The translations under genes and the position numbers were made by a program. Positions 35,757 to 44,294 of a DNA stretch of 64,000 bases are shown piece by piece (the stretch's first letter is position 1; each line of letters starts with the position of its first letter). Origin of the DNA: JAAYRQ01 sp035647235 (GTDB lineage: Bacteria > Bacillota > Syntrophomonadia > Syntrophomonadales > Syntrophomonadaceae); contig CAZEPV010000002.1 in assembly GCA_964514235.1 (NCBI GenBank), forward strand, positions 124,001 to 188,000. Direction: 5' to 3'. The notes beneath the pieces were generated by a model that ran no database searches, had not been told where the DNA came from, and worked only from the letters and a program-made list of their open reading frames with translations.

Positions 35757-37811
35757 ATGGATATGGATATGTCTCAATACTTGGATGTTTTTTTGGAGGA
35801 AAGCAAGGAGCATCTTGGCAGCTTAAATCAAAAATTGTTAGACTTGGAGAAAAACAATGATAACCTGTCAGCTTTAAATGAAATATTTAGGGCAGCCCAT
35901 ACACTTAAAGGCATGTCTTCAACAATGGGATTCGATGACTTAGCTGATCTTACACATCATATGGAAGATGTATTATCAGATTTAAAAGATGGCATATTGG
36001 TGGCTAATTCAACTGTAGTTGATATATTATTCAAATGTTTCGACCGAATTCAAATAATGGTAGATAATATTGAATTAACCGGTTCAGGTACCTTTGATAA
36101 CCAAGATTTAATTGTTTTGTTAGAAAACATCAAGCAAGATCGACAAAATGGGGATCTAGAATTAGAAAGACAAGGGACTAAAGACAGCACACAAACATTA
36201 GGTGAACCTATGCATGAGGGTTTTCAGTTTAACGAATTTGAGTTAACAATTTTACAAGATGCATATAGTAAAGGCTACAATATTTTCCATATTAAAGTAT
36301 TTGTTGATCCTGGCTCACTTATGAAATCAGTACGCGCTTTTATGGTTTTTAAAGCTGTGGAGGAAGAAGGCGAAATAATTAAGTCTGTGCCGCCCGCGCA
36401 AGAGCTCGATGAGGGGCAATTTGAAACCGAGTTTGATTTATTTGTCGTAACCCATATTAGCCGTGAACAACTAAATAAGGCTATAAATGCAATATCTGAA
36501 GTTAAGGTAATAGAGTTACAAGAGATAGATCTGAGTTCAGATCTAATAGTAAGGGCTAGTAATGTCATAACAGATACGCTTGATGATACCCCAATTAATA
36601 TGGGTGATTCACAGACAGCTAATCAGCTTGCCAGCACTAGTGATGGGGTTCAGCGGGTCCATAGAATCAAACAGACCGTGCGGGTAGATATAGAACGATT
36701 GGACAACCTAATGAACTTAGTCGGCGAATTAGTAATGCACAAGGGCAGATTAGAACAAATAGCCTCCTATAATAAACTTGTAGAATTAAGTGAAACTATT
36801 GAACAGATTGATCGTGTTAGTAGTGACTTACAATCTGTAGTTATGAAAGTGCGTATGGTTCCCATTGAACAAGTGTTTAATCGCTTTCCTAGAATGGTTC
36901 GAGACTTAGCTAAAGAACTGAATAAAGAAGTTGACTTTGTCATGGAAGGCAAGGAGACTGAACTTGATAGAACCGTTATAGACGAAATAGGGGACCCTTT
37001 AGTACATCTATTGAGAAATGCTGTTGATCATGGTTTGGAATCAGCCGAGGAAAGAACTAAGGCTGGCAAACCTGCCCAGGGCTACCTAATGCTTAAGGCT
37101 AGTCACGAAGGAAATAATGTATACATAGAAGTTGAAGATAATGGGCGCGGCCTAGATATTAATAGAATTAAAAAACAGGCTATTAATAAAGGCTTAATTA
37201 CTGCTGAAGAGGCTGAAAGGATGTCCCCTGAGGAAGCTGCTGAAATATTATTTTACCCTGGCTTTAGTACCGCTAAAGAGATTAGCGATGTATCTGGTCG
37301 TGGTGTAGGTTTAGATGTAGTTAAATCTAAAATTGAATCCCTAAATGGGGAAATATTTATAGACACAAAAGAAGGGGAAGGCACAAAATTCAAGATTAAA
37401 CTTCCTTTAACCTTAGCCATAATTCAAGCTTTAATGGTTACAGTTCAAGACGAAGTATACGCTATCCCCTTAAGTTCAGTAGATGAGACGACTATGATAA
37501 CCAAAGATGACATTAAAATGGTACAAAATCAGGAAGTTATGATGATGCGTGGTAATGTACTACCTATCTTCAGATTGTCTACCCTTTTGGAAATTTCCCA
37601 GACAACAGATGAAATACAAGATATGTATGTAGTAGTAGTTCGCAAATCAGATAAGCAAATAGGGCTTATCGTTGATACATTAATAGGCCAGCAGGAAATT
37701 GTTATCAAGTCATTAGGTAAAATTTTAGGTGGTATCCCCGGAATAGCGGGTGCTATAGTAGCTGGGGACGGTAATGTGAGATTAATCCTCGATATTGCAA
37801 CATTATTTTAG
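35757..37811 (+). CDS. cheA: Chemotaxis histidine kinase CheA
   Basis: P1 HPt domain with the phosphorylated His in AAHTLKGMSSTMGF; P2-like CheY/CheB-binding region (about 160-255); P3 dimerisation helices (ERLDNLMNLVGELVMHKGRLEQ in part); P4 ATPase with LLRNAVDHGLES, EDNGRGLD and SGRGVGLDVV; P5 CheW-like domain at the C-terminus. 684 residues, normal. Confidence 0.97.
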   Translation: MDMDMSQYLDVFLEESKEHLGSLNQKLLDLEKNNDNLSALNEIFRAAHTLKGMSSTMGFDDLADLTHHMEDVLSDLKDGILVANSTVVDILFKCFDRIQIMVDNIELTGSGTFDNQDLIVLLENIKQDRQNGDLELERQGTKDSTQTLGEPMHEGFQFNEFELTILQDAYSKGYNIFHIKVFVDPGSLMKSVRAFMVFKAVEEEGEIIKSVPPAQELDEGQFETEFDLFVVTHISREQLNKAINAISEVKVIELQEIDLSSDLIVRASNVITDTLDDTPINMGDSQTANQLASTSDGVQRVHRIKQTVRVDIERLDNLMNLVGELVMHKGRLEQIASYNKLVELSETIEQIDRVSSDLQSVVMKVRMVPIEQVFNRFPRMVRDLAKELNKEVDFVMEGKETELDRTVIDEIGDPLVHLLRNAVDHGLESAEERTKAGKPAQGYLMLKASHEGNNVYIEVEDNGRGLDINRIKKQAINKGLITAEEAERMSPEEAAEILFYPGFSTAKEISDVSGRGVGLDVVKSKIESLNGEIFIDTKEGEGTKFKIKLPLTLAIIQALMVTVQDEVYAIPLSSVDETTMITKDDIKMVQNQEVMMMRGNVLPIFRLSTLLEISQTTDEIQDMYVVVVRKSDKQIGLIVDTLIGQQEIVIKSLGKILGGIPGIAGAIVAGDGNVRLILDIATLF

Positions 37812-37823
37812 TGGGGTGATTAA

Positions 37824-38294
37824 ATGAATAATACAGTAAATGTAACCCAAAACCATATATTTCAAACGGCTGATGGAGAATATCAAGTAGTTGCCTTTAA
37901 GCTTGGACAAGAAGAGTATGCTGTAGACGTATTAAATGTCCAAGAAATAGAACGCTTACTCAGAATTACTCGAGTCCCAAGAACCCAAGATTATATTGAA
38001 GGGGTTATAAATCTAAGGGGCAATATAGTCCCAGTTATGAATCTACATAAAAGGTTTGCTTTAGAGAGCCATGGAGATGATGAAGAGAAAAGGATTATTG
38101 TATTTCAATTTGACTATATGCAGGTGGGCATAATAGTAGATGAAGTTTCAGAAGTATTAAGACTCAATGTCAATGACATTGAGGAAACTACTGATGTTTA
38201 TAGTAATTTAAAGATGGAACATATAAAGGGTATTGCCAAGATAAATGATAGATTATTAATACTTTTGGATTTGTTGAAAATATTAGAGGTATAG
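37824..38294 (+). CDS. cheW: Chemotaxis coupling protein CheW
   Basis: Adaptor between chemoreceptors and CheA. Single CheW fold: QVVAFKLGQEEYAVDVLNVQEIER, IEGVINLRGNIVPVMNL, QVGIIVDEVSEVLRL. 156 residues. Twelve nt after cheA. Confidence 0.96.
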   Translation: MNNTVNVTQNHIFQTADGEYQVVAFKLGQEEYAVDVLNVQEIERLLRITRVPRTQDYIEGVINLRGNIVPVMNLHKRFALESHGDDEEKRIIVFQFDYMQVGIIVDEVSEVLRLNVNDIEETTDVYSNLKMEHIKGIAKINDRLLILLDLLKILEV

Positions 38295-38311
38295 AAGAGG
38301 CGGTGAATTAA

Positions 38312-38938
38312 GTGGTTGAAAACTACAGCGAATTATCCCCAATTCAACTTGACGCATTAAAGGAGATTGGCAATATAGGGGCTGGTAATGCTGCAACTGC
38401 TTTAGCCCAAATGGTTAATGATAAAATTGACATGAACGTCCCCAAGGCTAATATACTTCCATTTGCAGAGGTGCCGGAATCAATTGGTGGGGCTGATTCA
38501 CATGTAGTGGGGATTTTTTTTAATGTTACTGGTTCTGCACCAGCCAATATTTTATTTATTCTTCCAATTAATAAAGCTGCTATCTTGTGTGATATGCTCT
38601 TAGGCAAAAATATTGGGGAAACGACTTCGGAAAATTTTGGCGAAATGGAAATGTCTGCCCTAATGGAATTAGGTAATATTTTATCTGGTACTTACTTGAA
38701 TGCCTTATCTATGTTTACTAACCTTGAATTTACACCTTCTGTGCCAGCTCTAGGAATGGATATGGCAGGAGCCATTATTGATGCGATTTTGGCACAGTTT
38801 GGGAAAGTGGCAGATCATGTGCTGGTACTAGATACTGAATTTAAAAAAGATGAAACAGATGTAGTAGGTTATTTCTTTTTACTTCCTGAAATTGATTCAT
38901 TAAACAAAATTTTATCTGCACTTGGGGTGAGCTTTTAA
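38312..38938 (+). CDS. cheC: CheY-P phosphatase CheC
   Basis: Removes phosphate from CheY-P, stimulated by CheD. Both active-site motifs are present: KEIGNIGAGNAATALAQM and MELGNILSGTYLNAL (E-x3-N patterns). GTG start. 208 residues. Directly abuts cheD (stop TAA then ATG). Confidence 0.95.
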   Translation: MVENYSELSPIQLDALKEIGNIGAGNAATALAQMVNDKIDMNVPKANILPFAEVPESIGGADSHVVGIFFNVTGSAPANILFILPINKAAILCDMLLGKNIGETTSENFGEMEMSALMELGNILSGTYLNALSMFTNLEFTPSVPALGMDMAGAIIDAILAQFGKVADHVLVLDTEFKKDETDVVGYFFLLPEIDSLNKILSALGVSF

Positions 38939-39424
38939 ATGGGGAAAATAATTCAAGTGGGTATGGCAGATCTAAAATTAGCAACTGCGCCAGACAAATT
39001 AATGACTGCTGGGCTCGGTTCTTGTATCGGCATTTGTCTTTTCGATAAGGGCGTAGGCAAGGGTGGGATGGCACATATAATGCTACCTTCCAGCTCTTTG
39101 GCTAAAAGCAATCTTAACCATGCGAAATTTGCGGATACTGCGGTTGTGCTTTTAATTGATGAATTAGTAGAACTAGGCTGCAACCGTAATAGGCTATTAG
39201 CTAAGTATGCAGGTGGCTCCCAAATGTTTAAATTCTCCGGCGAAAGTGATATCATGAAAATAGGCATAAGAAATGCCCAGGCTGTCGAGGAAAACCTTAA
39301 TAAACATAAAATTAGAATATTGGCGCATGATGCAGGGGGCAATTATGGTAGGACAATAACTTTTGATCCTAAGTCTGGTGATCTGCTAATAAGGACAATA
39401 GGTCATGGGGAGAGAATTATTTAA
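38939..39424 (+). CDS. cheD: Chemoreceptor glutamine deamidase CheD
   Basis: Deamidates receptor glutamines and activates CheC. Catalytic Cys in GLGSCIGICLFD, His in GGMAHIMLPSS, and Thr region near GRTITFDPKSGDLLIRTIG. 161 residues. Overlaps the sigD start by 1 nt. Confidence 0.95.
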   Translation: MGKIIQVGMADLKLATAPDKLMTAGLGSCIGICLFDKGVGKGGMAHIMLPSSSLAKSNLNHAKFADTAVVLLIDELVELGCNRNRLLAKYAGGSQMFKFSGESDIMKIGIRNAQAVEENLNKHKIRILAHDAGGNYGRTITFDPKSGDLLIRTIGHGERII

Positions 39425-40197
39425 TGACTGCTGATTTTAACAGTCTTTGGGTGCAATATAAAGAAGAAAACTTAATTGAGGCACGTGATGAACTTATAAT
39501 TTATTATTCCCATTTAGTAAAATATGTAGCTAGTAGGTTGGCCATTAATTTATCATCAGTAGTAGAATTTGATGAATTAGTTTCCTACGGGATTGAAGGA
39601 TTAATAGATGCTATAGAAAAATTTGATTATAAAAGAAACATAAAATTTGAAACATATGCTATTACACGGATAAGAGGTTCAATGATTGATGGATTACGTT
39701 CTATGGACTGGGTGCCTGTTGCGGTTAGACAGAAAAGCAAAGAAGTAGAAAAGGTATACGCTGCTCTTGAAATGCAATTAGGCCGAACTGCCACTGATCA
39801 AGAAGTAGCGGAGGCTATGGGTGTTAGCCAGGAGGAATTAGCCCGCACACTAAAGGATATAGCTGCTACTACCATAATATCATTGGATGATTTTTTACCT
39901 AGTGGTGATTCTGGTGACAAAAAAAGGCGTATAGTTGACCTATTAGAAGATGATACAAACCCCAATATTCTGGAATTACTAGAATTATCCGACACGAAAG
40001 ATGTATTAGCCCAGTCTATTTCTAGGCTACCTGAAAAAGAACGAATGGTTGTATATTTCTACTATTACGAGGGCCTAACCCTAAGGGAAATTGGTGCGGT
40101 TCTAGATTTATCCGAATCAAGGATATCCCAGCTCCACACTAAAGCTATACTAAGACTTAGGGGAAGTCTTAGTAAAAAGAAAAACTTGGTAATATAA
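39424..40197 (+). CDS. sigD: Flagellar sigma factor SigD (FliA/WhiG family)
   Basis: Sigma-28 factor for late flagellar, chemotaxis and autolysin genes. LVKYVASRLAINLSSVVEFDELVSYGIEGLIDAIEKFD (short motif DELVSYGIEGLIDAI), YAITRIRGSMIDGLRSMDWVP is the near-invariant FliA segment, and region 4 ends LREIGAVLDLSESRISQLHTKAI. 257 residues. Its target -10 (GCCGATAT) occurs just before flgB, hinting at feedback. Confidence 0.97.
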   Translation: MTADFNSLWVQYKEENLIEARDELIIYYSHLVKYVASRLAINLSSVVEFDELVSYGIEGLIDAIEKFDYKRNIKFETYAITRIRGSMIDGLRSMDWVPVAVRQKSKEVEKVYAALEMQLGRTATDQEVAEAMGVSQEELARTLKDIAATTIISLDDFLPSGDSGDKKRRIVDLLEDDTNPNILELLELSDTKDVLAQSISRLPEKERMVVYFYYYEGLTLREIGAVLDLSESRISQLHTKAILRLRGSLSKKKNLVI

Positions 40198-40216
40198 TAT
40201 ATAAGGGGGTATTTAG

Positions 40217-41623
40217 GTGGTCGAGGAAAAGGTTATTAAGGACGGCGATGTTAAAATAACATTTAATAATAACAAGCTGAAAGCCTTTATAGAAATATTG
40301 CCCCCAGTAGGGGAAGGAAAGCCAGCTACCATAGAATTAGTAAAACAAAGATTAGCGGAATTTAATGTAGTAGAGGGTCTTAAAGATGGACGAATAAATG
40401 AGGCATTACTCGAAAAAAATTGGGGCAAAAAAATTTTATTTGCCGAGGGTAGAAAAGCAGTAAACGGGAAAAATGCTAAAGTGGATTTCAAATTCCCTCT
40501 ACTTTCCGAGCGAATAGGCCCCAAAATTGATGAAGAAGGTATAGCGGATTATCATGATTTAGGTTTAATTTATAATGTTAAAATGGGGGAAATATTGGCC
40601 GAAAAGACTTTGGCAACTGAAGGAACCCCCGGTATTAACGTTACTGGTCGCGAAATAGCAGCTAAAAATGGTGTGGACCTAAGAATACCAATGGGAAAAA
40701 ATACTTTTTGCGACGATAATGAGACTAAAGTATTTGCAGCTATTGATGGCAATGTAAACATAAAGGATAATCGAATTGTAGTTGACCCAGTTTTCGAAGT
40801 ACATGGTGATGTGGATTTTTCTTCGGGCAACATTGACTTTGTGGGTGATGTGGTTATTAATGGCAATGTTAACTCTGGTTTTGAGGTCAAGGCAGGAGGA
40901 GATGTTGAAATCAAGGGCTTTGTGGAAGGTTCTCAAGTAATAGCCCAGGGAAATATATTGATTAGAGGCGGTATTACTACTGGTAATAAGGGCCTAGTTA
41001 AAGCTGGGGGCGATATTACAGCCCGTTTTGCTGAAAATTCACGTATCGAAGCTGATGGTGATATCTTGATTAGAGAGGCTATAATGCAATCGATTATTAG
41101 AGCTGGAGGCAGTGTAAGGGTTAAGGATAGAAAAGCTACTATTTTAGGAGGCATTGTCCAAGCAGCAGAAGGAGTGGAATCCAGGGTATTAGGTTCGCAA
41201 TTAGCTACTAGAACAATAGTTGAAGTAGGTGTTAATCCCCATCGTCGGGAGGAATACCATTATTTAACCAAAACCCGTAATGAAAAGAAGAAGCTTATAG
41301 ATAATCTCAATCACAATTTACAAGCTTACCAAAGATCAGGTGTATCCCCCGAGAATTTAAGCCCGAAAAGAAAACTCGCTTTAGTAAAAATGTTAGATGA
41401 TTTTAAAACAGTACGTACTGAGATGAAGGAAATAGAGAAACGTATAATTGTTCTTGAGGAAGAGTTTATTCGGGGTCATGATGCTAAAGTCAAGGCACTT
41501 GATGTTGTTTATCCTGGGGTTAGAATTACTATTGGGCAATCGAATTATATTGTAAATGATCCCATAAAATATTCAGCTTTTATATTGGAAGATGGGGAGG
41601 TAAGGATAGCTTCTTTAGATTAG
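40217..41623 (+). CDS. DUF342 / FapA family polymer-forming protein
   Basis: The N-terminal part (about residues 1-170) resembles the FapA domain. The centre is a run of short beta repeats (DVVINGNVNSGFEVKAGGDVEIKGFVEG, AGGDITARF, ADGDILIREAIMQ) typical of a right-handed beta-helix. A coiled-coil segment (KTRNEKKKLIDNLNHNLQAY ... EMKEIEKRI) follows. No signal peptide. 468 residues. GTG start. Inserted between sigD and swrB, where Bacillus has none; its function in motility is not known. Confidence 0.82.
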   Translation: MVEEKVIKDGDVKITFNNNKLKAFIEILPPVGEGKPATIELVKQRLAEFNVVEGLKDGRINEALLEKNWGKKILFAEGRKAVNGKNAKVDFKFPLLSERIGPKIDEEGIADYHDLGLIYNVKMGEILAEKTLATEGTPGINVTGREIAAKNGVDLRIPMGKNTFCDDNETKVFAAIDGNVNIKDNRIVVDPVFEVHGDVDFSSGNIDFVGDVVINGNVNSGFEVKAGGDVEIKGFVEGSQVIAQGNILIRGGITTGNKGLVKAGGDITARFAENSRIEADGDILIREAIMQSIIRAGGSVRVKDRKATILGGIVQAAEGVESRVLGSQLATRTIVEVGVNPHRREEYHYLTKTRNEKKKLIDNLNHNLQAYQRSGVSPENLSPKRKLALVKMLDDFKTVRTEMKEIEKRIIVLEEEFIRGHDAKVKALDVVYPGVRITIGQSNYIVNDPIKYSAFILEDGEVRIASLD

Positions 41624-41637
41624 GGAGGGACTTTTAA

Positions 41638-41943
41638 ATGACTATTAGAAGTATAGATATGCAAGTCCTAGTGCAGAAAGTTGGGGAAGTCTCTAGACTT
41701 CAACAAGCTGAACAGACTCAGAATAGTAGTAGACAACAGGAAAATTTACAACAACTTGCGCAGCAGACAGAAACAATATCCAAGATGGTTAATCGAAATC
41801 GGGAGACTGAATCAAAAAAGGTGCTAAGGGAAAAAGAAGAGGAAGAAGAAGCAAAAAACCGAAAACAACCTAAAAGAAACAAGGATAATAAAAATGGTCC
41901 GAAATCGGAAGAACAAGCTATAGGTATCGATATTATAATTTAG
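41638..41943 (+). CDS. Small highly charged coiled-coil protein
   Basis: 101 residues with an ATG behind AGGGAGGGAC. Residues 1-15 carry a short hydrophobic motif (IRSIDMQVLVQKV), then Gln/Asn-rich helix, then a Lys/Glu/Arg block (LREKEEEEEAKNRKQPKRN), ending IGIDIII. No membrane helix. I do not recognise the family. Position between DUF342 and the swrB-like gene suggests a motility-associated role only by context. Confidence 0.65.
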   Translation: MTIRSIDMQVLVQKVGEVSRLQQAEQTQNSSRQQENLQQLAQQTETISKMVNRNRETESKKVLREKEEEEEAKNRKQPKRNKDNKNGPKSEEQAIGIDIII

Positions 41944-41955
41944 GTGGTGGTTTAA

Positions 41956-42561
41956 ATAGTTGAGATTTTAATCGCTATTGCTATTCTCTTAATTGGGGCT
42001 GCAATATATAGCCTGGTTAAGCAGAAGCATAGCCTTGAATACCTTTCAGTTGAATTTAATGACGCCATAAGTGAAGCTAAACAATTAAAAGCAGACTTAC
42101 AAATTCTAATGGAAGATGCTGTAGAAATATCCTCTAATATGATAGATAAATTAGAGCTTGAAATTAATAGTGTTCAATCTAATTTGGTCAAAGATGAAGA
42201 AATACCAGACTTAAATATGGATATTGAAACAAGTTTTTTTGAACTAGCCACAAAATACGGTTTGGACGATAAACAAATTAACCTTCTTCTAGATTCATTA
42301 GGTTTTAATTTTAACTATTTGGCTGCAAACAATATTGATAACACCCTAGCCAGCCAGATCATCCCCCAGAACCCACCTCAATTTTTAGCCTTAGTTGGAG
42401 ATGATATATCCAATGTGATTAATAATGAGGATCTTTGGCAGGAAGTTATAAAACTAGAACAAGAGGGTTATAAGGCCAAGGAAATAGCCAAAAAACTAGA
42501 TAGAGGGCAAGGTGAAATAAATTTATTGCTCAATTTAACTAGGAAATCTAGCGCCATATAA
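41956..42561 (+). CDS. SwrB-like (DUF6115) membrane-anchored protein, probable non-canonical ATA start
   Basis: Same place as Bacillus swrB (last gene of fla/che, before rpsB). The C-terminal part (WQEVIKLEQEGYKAKEIAKKL, GQGEINLLLNLT) is the helix-turn-helix-like segment of that family. The first canonical start (ATG 42109) would remove an evident N-terminal membrane helix (EILIAIAILLIGAAIYSLV) and coiled coil. The frame is open back to 41956, where ATA lies 5 nt after AGGTGGTGG. No ATG, GTG or TTG exists in between. Length would be 201 residues. The start is inferred; the coding frame from 42109 on is secure. Confidence 0.75.
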   Translation: MVEILIAIAILLIGAAIYSLVKQKHSLEYLSVEFNDAISEAKQLKADLQILMEDAVEISSNMIDKLELEINSVQSNLVKDEEIPDLNMDIETSFFELATKYGLDDKQINLLLDSLGFNFNYLAANNIDNTLASQIIPQNPPQFLALVGDDISNVINNEDLWQEVIKLEQEGYKAKEIAKKLDRGQGEINLLLNLTRKSSAI

Positions 42562-42595
42562 ACCTACTTTTGAAAAATATGAAAGTAGGTTTTTT
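42561..42595 (+). terminator. Terminator of the fla/che operon
   Basis: 10-bp stem AACCTACTTT / AAAGTAGGTT, 11-nt loop, then TTTTT. Directly behind the swrB-like stop. Confidence 0.88.
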
Positions 42596-42680
42596 ATTGA
42601 AGAAATAACAGTATTTTAATATTTATTTTGGGATAAAATACAAAAAACATTATTTATAGACGGAAAATAGCCATAGAATC

Positions 42681-42710
42681 TTGCAAAAAGGATATTTAGT
42701 ATGGTATATT
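42681..42710 (+). promoter_or_regulatory. Candidate promoter for rpsB-tsf
   Basis: TTGCAA at 42681-42686, 18-nt spacer, TATATT at 42705-42710, with TG at 42702-42703 (extended -10). It gives a leader of roughly 105 nt before rpsB. Confidence 0.55.
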
Positions 42711-42717
42711 AATTTTT

Positions 42718-42823
42718 GGTAATTACACACGCTAGGGGACGAAGTAGATAGTGCTAAAATTTGTTTTAGTTTTTTACTTTGGATGAAATTAGCGGAGGAA
42801 TAAAACTATAAGGAGGTATATTG
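42718..42823 (+). promoter_or_regulatory. Possible structured rpsB leader
   Basis: The untranslated leader contains CGCTAGGGGACGAAGT and, near its end, ATTAGCG, which can pair (CGCTA/TAGCG), with an internal CTAAAA/TTTTAG hairpin. Such leaders often mediate feedback by the ribosomal protein. This is inference from pairing only. Confidence 0.3.
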
Positions 42824-43522
42824 ATGTCAGTAATTACTATGAAACAACTTTTAGAAGCTGGGGTTCACTTTGGTCACCAAACTCGGAGGTGGAATCCTAA
42901 GATGTCACCCTATATTTATATGGAAAGAAATGGCATCTACATTATTGATTTACAACAGACAGTTAAAAAGTTTGAGGAAGCCTATGAATTCGTCAAGGAG
43001 ATAGCTGCTGAAGGGAAAGATGTTCTCTTTGTCGGCACAAAAAAACAAGCCCAAGAAACCATCCAAGAAGAAGCCTTAAGGTGTGATATGCACTTTGTAA
43101 ACCAGCGTTGGTTGGGAGGTATGCTGACTAATTATAAAACTATAAAAAAGAGAATCCAAAGGTTAAAGCAGCTTGAGCAGATGGAAGAGGAAGGCGCCTT
43201 TGAGGTTCTAACCAAAAAAGAAGTCGCCAAATTAATCAACGAACGCGAAAGATTAGAAAGATTCTTGGGTGGTATTGAAAACATGGAAAAACTGCCAGGG
43301 GCTGTTTTCATAGTCGATCCACGTAAAGAAAGGATTGCGGTAGCTGAAGCACGGAAATTAAATATCCCTGTTATTGCCATAGTAGATACTAATTGCGATC
43401 CTGATGAAATAGATTATATTATTCCAGGGAATGATGATGCTATAAGGGCAGTTAAACTTATAACCGCTAAAATTGCCGATGCTGTAATAGAAGGTAGACA
43501 AGGTGAACAAGGTGCTGTTTAA
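42824..43522 (+). CDS. rpsB: 30S ribosomal protein S2
   Basis: Small-subunit protein. ATG 42824 lies 7 nt behind AGGAGG; the preceding TTG is not needed. MKQLLEAGVHFGHQTRRWNPKM, FVGTKKQAQETIQEEA, FVNQRWLGGMLTNYKTI, and PGAVFIVDPRKERIAVAEA are hallmark S2 blocks. 232 residues. Confidence 0.98.
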   Translation: MSVITMKQLLEAGVHFGHQTRRWNPKMSPYIYMERNGIYIIDLQQTVKKFEEAYEFVKEIAAEGKDVLFVGTKKQAQETIQEEALRCDMHFVNQRWLGGMLTNYKTIKKRIQRLKQLEQMEEEGAFEVLTKKEVAKLINERERLERFLGGIENMEKLPGAVFIVDPRKERIAVAEARKLNIPVIAIVDTNCDPDEIDYIIPGNDDAIRAVKLITAKIADAVIEGRQGEQGAV

Positions 43523-43533
43523 ATGATTCTATC

Positions 43534-43570
43534 AAAAGGAGCGGGGACTAAATAGCCCCCCCCTTTTTTT
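43534..43570 (+). terminator. Terminator/attenuator between rpsB and tsf
   Basis: AAAAGG-(AGC)-GGGG pairs with CCCC-(CC)-CCTTTT around ACTAAATAG, followed by further T. It lies inside the rpsB-tsf gap and probably lowers tsf expression relative to rpsB. Confidence 0.7.
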
Positions 43571-43631
43571 AAATAATACACATTTAGAAGTTTATTAAGT
43601 ATAAAAAATTATTACATAGGAGGTTTTAAAC

Positions 43632-44279
43632 TTGGTAACTGCGGCAATGGTAAAAGAACTGCGTGAAAGAACAGGCGCAGGTATGATGGATTGCAAAAAA
43701 GCCTTAGTGGAAACTAATGGTGATATCGAAAAAGCCATAGATGAGTTAAGGACCAAAGGTTTAGCTAAAGCTGCTAAAAAGGCAAGTCGGGTGGCTAGTG
43801 AAGGTACCGTAATATCTTACATTCATGGTGGGGGAAGAATTGGAGTTTTAGTAGAGGTAAACTGTGAAACGGATTTCGTGGCTAAAACAGATGAATTTAA
43901 GCAATTAGCATACGATATTGCAATGCAAGTTGCAGCTTCTAATCCAGAATATTTAGACAGGGAACAGGTGCCAGAAGATGTTATAGCACGTGAAAAGGAA
44001 GTTTTACGGGCTCAAGCTTTAGAGGAAGGCAAACCAGAAAAAATAATAGATAAGATGATCGAGGGACGGATTGAGAAGTTCTTTAAGGAAAAATGCCTAC
44101 TAGAGCAAGAGTTTATTAAAGATACTGATAAGACTGTACAAGAACTTGTCCATGAAAATGTAGCGAAGATAGGAGAAAATATTACAATACGCCGTTTTTC
44201 CCGCTACGAAGTCGGGGAAGGAATCGAAAAAGAAACTGTAGATTTTGCTACTGAAGTAATGTCCCAAATGAAATCTTAA
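43632..44279 (+). CDS. tsf: Elongation factor Ts (short form)
   Basis: Nucleotide exchange factor for EF-Tu. TTG start 8 nt after AGGAGG. N-terminal UBA-like MVKELRERTGAGMMDCKKAL and the core VEVNCETDFVAKTDEFKQLA (Thr-Asp-Phe-Val contact motif TDFVAKT). 215 residues against about 290 in Bacillus; the C-terminal half is compact, resembling the short EF-Ts of Thermus-like proteins. Confidence 0.96.
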   Translation: MVTAAMVKELRERTGAGMMDCKKALVETNGDIEKAIDELRTKGLAKAAKKASRVASEGTVISYIHGGGRIGVLVEVNCETDFVAKTDEFKQLAYDIAMQVAASNPEYLDREQVPEDVIAREKEVLRAQALEEGKPEKIIDKMIEGRIEKFFKEKCLLEQEFIKDTDKTVQELVHENVAKIGENITIRRFSRYEVGEGIEKETVDFATEVMSQMKS

Positions 44280-44294
44280 ACAGGGGGTAGTATT

